64,000 nt of DNA, from positions 26,867 through 90,866 of the forward strand of contig JASAND010012498.1 of the NCBI GenBank assembly GCA_030248195.1, read 5' to 3'. The translations under genes were made by a program, and so were the position numbers. This document shows, piece by piece, positions 10,815 to 20,419 of the stretch. Numbering within the stretch: position 1 is the stretch's first letter; each line of letters starts with the position of its first letter. The notes beneath the pieces were generated by a model. The model made no database searches and was not told the DNA's origin. It saw only the letters and a list, made by a program, of their open reading frames with translations. This stretch comes from Trissonchulus latispiculum. Its lineage: Eukaryota; Nematoda; Enoplea; Enoplida; Ironidae.

Positions 10815-11045
10815 ATAATTATATCTATGGCCTGTGGCCAGTAACTTCATCGAGTGCCAGGCGGCACATAATTATATCGGTGGCAAAAAGCCAGATTGCA
10901 CAGAGGTTTTGATAGTCAGTACTTATATCGGTGGCGTGAAGCCAGTAATTGCATCTATGGCCATATGGCCATTAATTATATCTAAGGCCAGTGGCCAGTA
11001 ATTACATCGAGTGCAATGCGGCACTTAATTGCATCAGTGGTGTGA
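10815..11045 (-). repeat. Hairpin array in Naiad 3' UTR, copy 1
   Basis: About seven short inverted repeats, spaced at mostly 29-31 bp, read on the minus strand as GATRYAATTA linkers between stems such as CTGGCC..GGCC, ATGGCCATATGGCCAT, CTGGC..GCCA and GTGCC..GGCAC. The linkers are much more constant than the stems. It starts about 10 bp after the RT stop codon. The same array occurs at 20181-20411 and, more diverged, at 8478-8705. Confidence 0.75.
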
Positions 11046-11053
11046 GCTTTATT

Positions 11054-13912
11054 CTAACTGGGTTTTTTGGAAAGCAATAGATGAATGTCCGTTGTATCAA
11101 ATTTTGCGCAAATCCAACTTTTTTGTATTAATGTCCTTTTTAATACTGTTTTGAACAGTTTGTGTGAATATCCTCTTTCTAATAAGCTTATTTTTAATGA
11201 TATGAGTTGTTCATAAAAGTACTGTTTGCACGAACATATGATAGCTATTCTGCATATTTGGTTATCTATCATATTATTGAAAACTGATTTCGAAATATTT
11301 GTAGTCGGATCAGGGAACCGGTTTATGCGAAAGTTAAAATCGTCACGTTTATCATATACCTTGGTGTGGAATAAATTATGGTCTATACAAATATCTAAGT
11401 CTAGTACATTTGCTCTATCATTTTGTTCGTTTACTTTATTTAGCACTAATTCAGCAGGATAAATGCATTTATAGTTTAATTCAAGGACATTTTGATCATC
11501 TGCCGTGGTTATATCGTCTATGTATCTGAATGTATTCTCTAAATATTCATTTATTGCTAAGTTGTTTTCATTTGTAACGAATTTGTATTCGAAATGGTGT
11601 AATGTTATATTGGCTAAGGTTGGTGCTGCGTTAGTTCCCATAGGTATTCCTATTTGTTGTTTAAATATGAGATCTCCTAGCATGAAGTATGTGTTATCTA
11701 TTAAATACCTGCACATATCTATCACTTCTTGTGGATTTATAGTAGTGAATTTAGGTTCTCCGTTACCCCAGTATATTTTATCATTTCTTATATGCAGTTT
11801 GGAATGTAAGGTGTCCTTTATTAGCTCAGAAACTGCTGTGTTTATTGTCCTGTGTTCTAGATTAGTGTATAGTGTGGTGAAGTCGAAAGTGTTTATTGTT
11901 TTTGCTGTTTTCTTTTTGTTTAAATCTGCTAAGGTATCAAGGATAGGTTTGTTATTGTTAATTATCCAGAAAGGGTTACATTTATATTTAGTTTTATATA
12001 TTTCGCAGAGTTTTTGTCTTTTGGCTAATACTATCTTGAGTATTTTGTCCAGTATTTTTGATAGGTACATTGTGGGTGCATATTTACTAGCTATTATAGT
12101 TCTGAATTTTATAGGCTTTTTGTGAAACTTAGGTATTATGTACATGAAAGGCAACTCTTGGTACTGACCTGTGTGATTAAGTTTTTTGTTATACGCTATC
12201 ATATTGGACAATATTTCTTGCTTTGTTTTGTTGTTTTCCACTATGTATGTATTGTTGTTGTTTGTATTATCAACCATTCCTACTTCTTTCAGCATAGAAT
12301 ATACATAAAATTGTTTGCAAATGATGGAAAAGTTTTGAGGTGCCTTATCAGTTAAAGTGAATACAAAATGTTTACTTAATTGGTTTAGTTTATGTTTGAG
12401 TTCGTCTACGTTGAAGTTTGATTGAGCATTTGGTATATGAATGGTAGTAACTCTTTTCTTAATAGTTTCACTTACGTAGATTGCCCAGTCCCTCAGTTTA
12501 TCTATGTCCCATTTGTATTTTTTATGTAGTTTAGTTATATATTTAATTAAACCAGTATCAATGTTTCTTAGAGTATCCTTTGGTCGAATTTGGCTGTTGA
12601 TCCTGTATTTTGGGCCATAATTTAGTAGTTGCCTAATTTGATGGTCTTCCACTACATCGAAATTTGAAGTGATTACATGATTATGGATAGGGTCCTTGTA
12701 GGGAGAGTTTAAGCAGTTACATGTAAATCCATTTTGATGAAAATTTTTCAGGAAGTCGTTGCATTTTAAGTTTGCTACCGTTGCGCGATAATTTAATATG
12801 AAGCTGGCAATTGGCTTGTCATATGAAAAGAAGATGCGTGGACTATGTGCTTGCGTCTTAGTGTCAGGATATGGCCATAAGTGTTTGCATGTTTCGAAAA
12901 CTTTTTTAAATTTTATATCATCTATTTGTTTGTTAAATTCTATAACCATATTTTCTTTATTTTTATTTTTATTACATTTGTTTGTTGTCATTATTTCTGT
13001 TCTGAATTCTGTGATATCCTTAATGAATTCATACAGTACATGATTTTTGAATTGTTCGTTTTGTATAGCTATTCTTTTGACACTGTTCCATGATATTGAT
13101 GTGATTATCTTGTAAATTTCCTTTCTTGACCTAGTGTGTAAAGACAAGAGTTCATTTTGAGAAATATTTGTGATATTTTTATCAATTCGTTTTGTGCGAA
13201 TCTTTTTACCTGAAGTTTCCTTGCGGACTAATAGATTGCGTAATATGGATTTTTTAGGATTCTCTCCATAAAGGAGATCGTTTAAGCCATATGGATACTT
13301 GGTTTTTAACTGTTTGATCCAGTACTTTTCTCTTTCTCTTCTGATTTTTGTATCTAATTCTTTTGAATTTGTGCTTTCAATGATTTCGATGATTTGTACT
13401 GAAAAAGTTTTACATACCCCCATATTAAAATGAATAGCAAGTCTTTTGCAGCTTGCTCGTAGTGTATTTTTTAAACTATTCCTGTGCTCTGCTATTCTTT
13501 TAGATAACTGTCTTCCTGTTTCTCCAACGTATTGCATTCCACATTGATCGCAAGTAATTAGATACACTACGTTATGACTTTTACAAGACGCTACCAATAC
13601 CATCGCGGGAGACTTAATACTATATTCATTGCCATTGTAATATCCCTGTATCATATGACCTTCTTTATAATGCATGCAACATTTACAATTATTTCTATGG
13701 CATTTGACACCGGTTGTTATGGTCATTACTGCCGGTGGTTGTGTGTCTAAAATGCTTTCGTTTAAAGATGTGGACCCTGAGTCGACGGTATTGGGGTCGC
13801 CGAGGTCCAAATCCGGAATCCACCAGTTGGGGCATGTATCCTCCTCCCCTGCTACGGAGCCCCCGGAGGCATTATTCATAAGAAGACTATCCATAAGAAG
13901 AAGAAGAAACAA
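11054..13912 (-). CDS. Naiad-type ORF: N-terminal GIY-YIG endonuclease plus reverse transcriptase, copy 1
   Basis: A 952-codon uninterrupted ORF. A cysteine cluster at about residues 71-80 (CHRNNCKCCM) is followed by a GIY-YIG nuclease at about 115-165 (VVYLITC, QYVGETGR, KRIAEHR). The central region to about 540 is basic and unassigned. The reverse transcriptase fills the C-terminal half: KFHKKPIKFRTI fingers motif, FDFTTLYTNL (motif A, about 676), GIPMGTNAAP (motif B, about 755) and YIDD (motif C, about 797). The order endonuclease-then-RT is permuted relative to classical Penelope. Met7 (MDSLL) is an equally good start and is shared with copy 2. No inactivating change is seen, so the protein could be functional. 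It would nick DNA and copy its own RNA. Confidence 0.93.
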   Translation of the reverse strand: MFLLLLMDSLLMNNASGGSVAGEEDTCPNWWIPDLDLGDPNTVDSGSTSLNESILDTQPPAVMTITTGVKCHRNNCKCCMHYKEGHMIQGYYNGNEYSIKSPAMVLVASCKSHNVVYLITCDQCGMQYVGETGRQLSKRIAEHRNSLKNTLRASCKRLAIHFNMGVCKTFSVQIIEIIESTNSKELDTKIRREREKYWIKQLKTKYPYGLNDLLYGENPKKSILRNLLVRKETSGKKIRTKRIDKNITNISQNELLSLHTRSRKEIYKIITSISWNSVKRIAIQNEQFKNHVLYEFIKDITEFRTEIMTTNKCNKNKNKENMVIEFNKQIDDIKFKKVFETCKHLWPYPDTKTQAHSPRIFFSYDKPIASFILNYRATVANLKCNDFLKNFHQNGFTCNCLNSPYKDPIHNHVITSNFDVVEDHQIRQLLNYGPKYRINSQIRPKDTLRNIDTGLIKYITKLHKKYKWDIDKLRDWAIYVSETIKKRVTTIHIPNAQSNFNVDELKHKLNQLSKHFVFTLTDKAPQNFSIICKQFYVYSMLKEVGMVDNTNNNNTYIVENNKTKQEILSNMIAYNKKLNHTGQYQELPFMYIIPKFHKKPIKFRTIIASKYAPTMYLSKILDKILKIVLAKRQKLCEIYKTKYKCNPFWIINNNKPILDTLADLNKKKTAKTINTFDFTTLYTNLEHRTINTAVSELIKDTLHSKLHIRNDKIYWGNGEPKFTTINPQEVIDMCRYLIDNTYFMLGDLIFKQQIGIPMGTNAAPTLANITLHHFEYKFVTNENNLAINEYLENTFRYIDDITTADDQNVLELNYKCIYPAELVLNKVNEQNDRANVLDLDICIDHNLFHTKVYDKRDDFNFRINRFPDPTTNISKSVFNNMIDNQICRIAIICSCKQYFYEQLISLKISLLERGYSHKLFKTVLKRTLIQKSWICAKFDTTDIHLLLSKKPS

Positions 13913-14283
13913 CCGCAGGATCAGTGGCCAAAATCCTATCCATAGTCCTTAATCGGGTTTGTGTCGACTCAGGGCCAATAGCCATATTTACCATCGCGGT
14001 GTTGCGAAACAGTCCAAGTGATAGTTCTGTTAGTAGTGCAAGGGTGAATATAATGTACACATAGTCTCCCTTAATACAAAGTCATATTAATAATTAAAAA
14101 CTAAAAGTAAAATCAATTGTTATCCAACATTAACAATAGTCTACTACAACAAACAAATAGATATTAGCGTGAGCCATCCATACATATTCCGTAAGTGAAA
14201 GCTTGTGAGACGAATACGGGTGCACTTATATTAAAAATTGTAAACACCAATTAACAAATATAGTTTAGTTAGATATGCGTGTA

Positions 14284-14900
14284 AATACTATCTTTTTGAG
14301 ATTTTATCTTAGATTCTTTGCTCTGCTTATGGGTTTCAAGTGAAATTTTGCCCTCTATTGTCGATTTTATATATAGTGAAGGGATTAGATCATTCGTACG
14401 AGTAAAGCTGGCTACAGATGTGGTAGAATCATAACAAACAAGGTTGAATTACTTCATGGCTTGTGGGCTCTCTGTTAACCAAAATTTCTGTTTATAACCT
14501 TTTGTCCGATCCAACCGAATCGAATTGGTCTTGGACAAGGTGAAATTTGTAAAATCTGTTTTATTGGAGGAATATAAAATGAAGCTAACAGTTTCAGAGA
14601 AAGTAAGCATCATAATCGCGTGTATATTCGTCATCCTGAGCGTTATTTCTGAGCTTACTTTCCTTTCCAAATTCCACATTACTGCAACTTGGAACTTGAA
14701 TTTCGGTTTGAAAATGGGACATCAAAAAGTTCAGAAATTTCATTGTTGTGCTATATTTTTAACTGTTTCATAATTTTTGTTGTCTTTATTTACAGCGTAA
14801 GCGATTTCTGTGCGTTTGAATCGTCTTCTAGAAGTCGAAAGTTTGAGCACGCAATATCAACCGAGATTAGCTAAAAGTCCAAAAGTACCAATCTACGGGC
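14284..14900. other. Sequence between Naiad copy 1 and the hairpin end of the TTAA element
   Basis: AT-rich, no recognised exon. It contains GTTTCAGAGAAAGTAAGC and its near complement at 14594-14660, an imperfect inverted repeat. No function is assigned. Confidence 0.35.
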
Positions 14901-15056
14901 CTTATTAGCACGCCAAAGTGGCATTGCATTTCATTATTACCATGCCAGTTAGATTTCTACTCAATTGAAAATATGTCTGCTTATCGCCCATATATGGACG
15001 ATGGCATGCTATGCCAAACCGGCCATCGCCCATATGTGGGCGATTGGCAGCGAGTG

Positions 15057-15143
15057 TTAAGCTTACAACTTTAGCTTATACTGAGCTAACGAAAAGCTGA
15101 ATCGAAAAACGGATTTCAGATTCGTGCTCAGCGCCCCAGAAAA
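15057..15143. mobile_element. hAT-type MITE, part of the outer split copy
   Basis: GCTTACAACTTTAGC..GCTAACGAAAAGCTGAATCG matches the right central half of the intact MITE at 6816-7392. Its left piece is 7689-7731 and its distal piece 17028 to about 17190. The copy is split by two insertions (7732-15056 and 15144-17027). Confidence 0.65.
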
Positions 15144-17027
15144 TAGAGTTGGGACCGGTTCCAATTTTCAAAACCGGTTCCGGTTCCGGTTCTAGAGTAC
15201 CGGTTCCGGTTCCGGTTCCGGTTCCGGTTCCGGTTCCGGTTCCGGTTCCGGTTCCGGTTCCGGTTCCGGTTCTAGCTTCCGGTTCCCGGTTCCAATTACA
15301 AAATTCGTAAGTTACATTTTAACATTATTTAATATTGAATGCAGGCCCCCAGCAAGGTTTATACAATCAAAATTATAAAGCAATGCTGCAAAGCAATTGG
15401 AATAGGTAATGCGATAATGATCAACTGGGTTAAACTTTTCTGTTTACTTAGAATTTTAAAGTTTTTGCCTCACCTTGAATTTGCTCCATTACAAATGCTG
15501 TTACCATATGCACAATATTAAAACTTGTAAAAAATTAAAACTTTAGTATGGTCGAGCAAATTGTTTCGATAGTTTACGGTAGGATTCTACTGTGCATCTA
15601 AATGCAGACAGCGCCTTCTGAACAGAATCTTGTAAACTGCACAACGTTTCAGTAAAACATACTGAGAATTGAGATACCTATACTGGAGCTTATTTCTTTA
15701 AAAAGAGTACAGTGTCAGAAGCAAATAGTTTCCAAAACATTTAAATGCATTTAAAATATTTAAAAGCTGAAAGCCAAATTGGAAAGAAGAACATATATAT
15801 ATATATTAAAGTTATATTTAACGAGGAAATGTACAGTCGCTTGATTACACAAAATAGCTAACAGATACTTCGACATGCTGTTCCATTATTTGAACTTTGA
15901 TTGACTTTCGTCTCCGTTGCCGATCCGATAGCTTAAAAATAAGAAAATAAGTACTCAACTTTCGAAGTTTTCTACTCCTCTAAAATTTACTATTTTGTTA
16001 AAAAAATGTTGCTTAAATCTTGCGTGCTGACAACACCACCTTCCATTTACCAAGTTTTTGAGAAGATATATATACTCAAGTTCCGACTACATCCCATCGA
16101 GCTCTCATCTTTTCTATGGGGTTAATATTCAAATATGTAAGCTGGTTAAAGTTTTCATTCGGCGATGTATCGTTCACGTCTGAACGAAAGTGCCCGCCTT
16201 TCTACAATTACAATTGGAATTTTAGAACAGAAAATTTTAAAAATGCGTTAAGATTAATTTAGAGACACTTTAACAACTGCATTTTGTAATACCTACACAC
16301 AAAATTACTTAACAAAATTAAAAATCAGAAGCATGAAAACAAAAAATTACGAAATTCCAGAATAAAGGAAGTAGAAATTTTTTCTTACAATAAAACAATA
16401 CATGCTCCTAATTTTCCAAGCATGTCTAACATTTATTTTTTTATCTTAACAGAAGGGATAATGTCACTAATGTTGATTCAAAGAAACATTTGAAATTTCT
16501 CTTAATTCTATGCCTCGGCTTCAGCGAAAGCTGAAACTTGCCTCGATCACCTGAAAAGGGGAAGCGGGGAGTTTGTGTGTCACCATCAGTGGAAGCTGAA
16601 GCTGTGCCGTTTCCAGTTTAGGCTCTAAATTTATTCTATGAAGTTTCAGCTTCAGTTTCAGTTCCAATAATTGTACCTTCATTTCACGTTTAGTTTGAAA
16701 CTCTTAATTATTATCAGTCTCATCCTACATATTTCGCCTTCAGGTCTAAATTTGTTTAGTTTCAGTTCAAACTAGATTTTTAGTTTCAATTTCATTCACT
16801 AGCTTGAAAAAGACAATATGAATGGCAACAGTGAATGACAACCACAAAAACAAAATCCAGCTTTTGCAAAATTTAAACTCCTGCAAAAAAATTAGTTCAA
16901 GTCCATTTTTAAGAGTGGAACCGGCCGGTTCCAAATCCTACCGGTTCCGGTTCTAAAATTCCTTCCGGTTCGGTTCCGGTTCCGGTTCCGGTTCCAACCG
17001 GTTCTAGTGGAACCGGTCCCAACTCTA
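15144..17027. mobile_element. hAT-type element with (GGTTCC)n ends (1884 bp)
   Basis: Ends TAGAGTTGGGACCGGTTCC and its complement are flanked by a perfect 8-bp duplication CCAGAAAA at 15136-15143 and 17028-17035. Tandem GGTTCC hexamers fill the left subterminal region (15180-15300) and a shorter set fills the right (16917-17010). The interior is AT-rich with no transposase ORF, so it is nonautonomous. It interrupts the outer hAT MITE. Confidence 0.85.
15180..15295. repeat. (GGTTCC)n hexanucleotide array
   Basis: About 16-18 near-perfect tandem GGTTCC units within the left end of the hAT element. Confidence 0.9.
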
Positions 17028-17205
17028 CCAGAAAACCCCTGTATGCAAGTTTTTTCAAAAAATTTTTGGTTCCCCTTACCAAACTAAAATTAAATTTTTA
17101 AAAAATTTTTGAATTTGTCAGCCTCCAGTATGCACCCACACCAATTTCAAAGTTATTGGTCAAAAAAATCAAAATTTAGGGCTGGGGGGAAAGCGCAAAA
17201 GAATC

Positions 17206-17346
17206 AAGTTTGGTGCAATGCTCTTAATCTGATCATATTCTTATTCTGATTCTAGTTTTATTTGGTGCAATGGAATTCTTGCTATTCCGATTTTATTCCG
17301 GAATAAAATAGCAACAAACCTATTCTACTCTTCTTTGGTGCAATCG
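17206..17346. mobile_element. Degraded MITE with TTTGGTGCAA motifs
   Basis: Three TTTGGTGCAAT motifs (17211, 17271, 17334) separated by ATTCTTATTCTGATT-type repeats. It is related to 5467-5740 and to the ends of 5848-6590. Confidence 0.45.
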
Positions 17347-17990
17347 TCTGTATAGCTGGCCTCAACGTCTTGTCAAATTTTAATAACTTTGGAGAGATAA
17401 CAAGATTTCAACCTCAATTTGTTTCGTTTTCCATGTCTGATTAATCGTGCAGCTACACTACAGCAATTATACACTATTACATTAAAATTATTTAAAAAAA
17501 CCAACCTTTCAAACGCAGATGAACGATCAAGACTAAAATTGGTTTTAGCATTCCTTACTTTCTAACAAAGACGCTATTGGAGTTTCCTTCCTACCTCAAA
17601 CTTTAACCAACACTTCAAAGAAACAACACATTTCTCTTTTACTGAGACTTAAACAAAGAAATAAAACAAGAAGTATATACAAGTAAAGACCGAAAGGCAC
17701 AAAACATTTAAAAGCTCAAAGAGTAAAGATGTATATTGATGGATACTCTACACACCGAAATCACTGTGTCAGAAACGTCCTAGAAATTCGAATAATCCAA
17801 AGAAACGAATTTTGGAAATTGCAGACTAGAAATTAAAGTTAACATCTGAGGCTGGGGAACCAGTTAGCCTCTACAAGCAGTCACTGTCAAAGATACGTTA
17901 TTCAGAAGACTTACAAAGCGGCAGCTTTAGCATCAAAACTGTAATAGGTGACTAACAAGAATTATGCAAGAAATAAAACTTTACTACAAA
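17347..17990. other. Intergenic, no feature recognised
   Basis: AT-rich unique-looking sequence between MITEs. No exon or RNA gene recognised. Confidence 0.4.
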
Positions 17991-17998
17991 GGCGTCTT

Positions 17999-18592
17999 GG
18001 GTCTTTCCGATTATCCCCCCATAGCTGAAATAGCATGAAATTTGGTGGAGGTAGGTTTTCGGACCTGCTGATTTCAAAAATTTTAAAATTTTAAAATTTC
18101 AAAAATTTTTTTAAATTTTAAAATTTTAGTTTGGTAAGGGGGGACCAAGGGGAACCGAAAAATTTTTTGAAAAAATTTTGCTGAAAACAGGGGTCGTACA
18201 GGGGTTTTCTGGGGTGCTGATCACGAATCTGAAATCGTGTTTTCGATTCAGCTTTTCGTTAGCTCAGGATAAGCTTACATCGCAAGCTTAAAACCTTAGC
18301 TAATATTATGCTAACGAAACTCTGAATCGAAAAACTGATTTGAGATTCGTGATAGGCACCCCAGAAAACCCCGGTACGAAAGTTTTCAGCAAAATTTTTT
18401 CAAAAAATTTTTCGGTTCCCCTTACCAAACTAAAATTTTTAAATGTTTAAAAATTTTTAAAGTATTACAATTTTTTGCATTTTTGAAATCAGCAGGTTAG
18501 AAAACCTACCTCCACCAAATTTCAACTCAATCAGTCAAATTGTGCTTCTTCGGTACTTCTACAGAGCTGTGGGGGGATAATGGGAAAGACCC
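17999..18592. mobile_element. hAT-type MITE, intact (594 bp)
   Basis: Ends GGGTCTTTCC and GGAAAGACCC; a perfect 8-bp duplication GGCGTCTT at 17991-17998 and 18593-18600. The inside is palindromic with the same central GATTCAGCTTTTCGTTAGCT motif as 6816-7392, so it is a diverged member of that family. Confidence 0.88.
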
Positions 18593-18599
18593 GGCGTCT

Positions 18600-19765
18600 T
18601 GTCTGGGTTTATTTTACGGGGGGGCGCCCTTGACTCGAGCACCTCTGACCCCACTCGGCCCCACTCGCACTTTTTTGGGCTTCCCCCCACTCACCCTAAG
18701 GTGCCCAGAAATTGCCAAATTTTTTGGATTTTTGGTCAAAATTTTCAAAATTTTTCCGGGGTGCTAAAACTTGATTTTTGAACACTTTTAAGCATAGTTT
18801 AGTTATAACAGTGCATGTGCAAAACAAGCTATTTAGTAAGCATGGGCACGAATATCGAATAATTCGCGAATAGTTAACGAATAGTTCGACGAACGAATAT
18901 TCGAACTATTCGAACGGATATTCGAATTATCCGAACGAATATTCGAATTTTTCGTTCAGTTCTAAGTTAGTATTTAATACTTGGTGAATTTTCGGATTTT
19001 TTGTTTTCTTCTGCTTTAAAATTTGACTGAACCCACAAAGAATAGACTATATTGTGTGTAGTAAACTTGCAAGAATTTTTAATCGTCTATTTTTAAATTG
19101 AAAAAGATAAAGTTTGTCTACATGCACACTCGACTTAAATCATGGAAATGTCTCATCACACCTAAAGCAGTTTTTTAGTTGACCAAATACTTCTTGCACT
19201 TTACATAACTGGCACTATATTCTCGAGCACATTCACATAATTGTTTCACTATTGGAGCATTTCAAGTAAAATTATGTTCCACCAATACCATTCCACTATG
19301 TTGACCACATAAAAACCGTGACAATAATTTGCTGAAGCTATACGCTCCCAGGGGCCGATGTTATCAACGTCGAAACCCGGGTTAAGTTGTTAACCCAGGT
19401 TAACTTCATGTGTTAAAGACATGCGAGTAAACACGGGTTAGCGACTTAACCCGAGTTTCGACGTTGATAACATTGGCACCAGAAGGTTTCTGGAGCATAT
19501 TCATGAACTTTCAGCATTTAAAAATGCATTCACACATGAATTAAGACATAGGAATTAGCGATTTTAAAATTCGAATATTCGAATAATTCGCGAATTATTC
19601 GAATAATTCTAATTATTCGCGAATTTCGAATAATTTTACTATTCGTGCCCATGCTTACTATTTATACAGCATTTTTAGCGTTTTTGCCCATTTTATTCCC
19701 CCCCCCCCCTTTTCGACCTCCTCCCCCCACTCGTGGGGGGGAGCGCCCCCACTTATGTTTTCCTA
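18600..19765. repeat. G/C-run-bounded repeat, second copy, interrupted by the 823-bp element
   Basis: Near-identical to 9241-10400. The visible differences are in C-run lengths, for example at 18682 and 19700. Confidence 0.6.
18836..19658. mobile_element. Nonautonomous TIR element with TTCGAATA repeats, copy 2 (823 bp)
   Basis: Same length and ends as 9475-10297, flanked by TA. It belongs to the duplicated block; it is not an independent insertion, because the surrounding sequence is duplicated as well. Confidence 0.7.
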
Positions 19766-20180
19766 AAATAAGAAGGAGAGAGATTCGTAGATAAGTGTTT
19801 TCTAGGAGTTTATGTATCCCGTATTTATGTCATGCATGGACGCTTCAGGCAAGTCTTAACGTTTATGTATTAAACTGTATATTAAGTCAATGGTACTCAA
19901 TACGATTATGTGCTACAGACACATTCATACGAGTTAGGTGCATTCACTCGCTGACCACTCTGCCAGACTGATACTAGCATTCGGCGGGCGTCGTCAGTGG
20001 CGTACCGACATACTAGTTGCAGCTTTAGGTCTTTTGAGCCCCCGGAGTAAAAAGGTTATGAAAAGCGTTTCTGCCCTGTGGTCCCATACACACGTGTTGT
20101 TTAGTGTATGCATGCAAGTAAAAAAGAAAAAAAAACAAAAAAAACAAAAAAACAAAAACACTACCCATTATTTCATTAAT

Positions 20181-20411
20181 ATAATTATATCTATGGCCTG
20201 TGGCCAGTAACTTCATCGAGTGCCAGGCGGCACATAATTATATCGGTGGCAAAAAGCCAGATTGCACAGAGGTTTTGATAGTCAGTACTTATATCGGTGG
20301 CGTGAAGCCAGTAATTGCATCTATGGCCATATGGCCATTAATTATATCTAAGGCCAGTGGCCAGTAATTACATCGAGTGCAATGCGGCACTTAATTGCAT
20401 CAGTGGTGTGA
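20181..20411 (-). repeat. Hairpin array in Naiad 3' UTR, copy 2
   Basis: Identical in layout to 10815-11045: short GC-rich stems separated by GATRYAATTA linkers on the minus strand. Confidence 0.75.
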
Positions 20412-20419
20412 GCTTTATT

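Larger units (their letters stand above)
10405..14283 (-). mobile_element. Naiad-type Penelope-like retroelement, copy 1
   Basis: About 3.9 kb on the minus strand: a 5' UTR of about 370 bp (13913-14283), one long ORF (13912-11054), then a 3' region of about 650 bp with a hairpin array (10815-11045), a T-rich tract on the minus strand (10755-10795) and a conserved tail ending AGAGAGATTCG-type at 10405. Boundaries come from alignment with the second copy (19770-23639) and two truncated copies. Penelope-like elements are retroelements with a telomerase-related reverse transcriptase; those with the GIY-YIG domain at the N-terminus are the Naiad/Chlamys group. No LTRs were seen. I found no convincing hammerhead ribozyme. 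Confidence 0.88.
7732..15056. mobile_element. TTAA-flanked element or composite, 7.3 kb, with GCCATCGCCC hairpins near both ends
   Basis: TTAA occurs at 7728-7731 and 15057-15060, next to inverted ends CACTCTCGCT and (complement) CACTCGCTGCC. The flanks outside both TTAA sites are the two halves of the central palindrome of the hAT-type MITE seen intact at 6816-7392. Joining the flanks restores that centre with a single TTAA. Hairpins of the type GCCATCGCCC..GGGCGATGGC lie inside each end (7872-7897, 7925-7955, 14993-15002, 15021-15048). The original element was probably short, and Naiad-derived sequence (about 8070-14283) was added inside it later. Confidence 0.6.

Noticed and set aside
10573..10818. 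Conserved 81-codon plus-strand ORF (MHSLADHSARLIL...), present in four Naiad copies
   Set aside because: Its conservation is explained by the Naiad 3' UTR itself; it is antisense, runs into an A-rich tract, and its end differs between copies.
11226..13043. Plus-strand ORFs of 70-206 codons opposite the Naiad ORF, repeated at 20592-22459
   Set aside because: They are antisense shadows of the reverse transcriptase ORF, rich in hydrophobic residues because of the complementary codons, and have no independent support.
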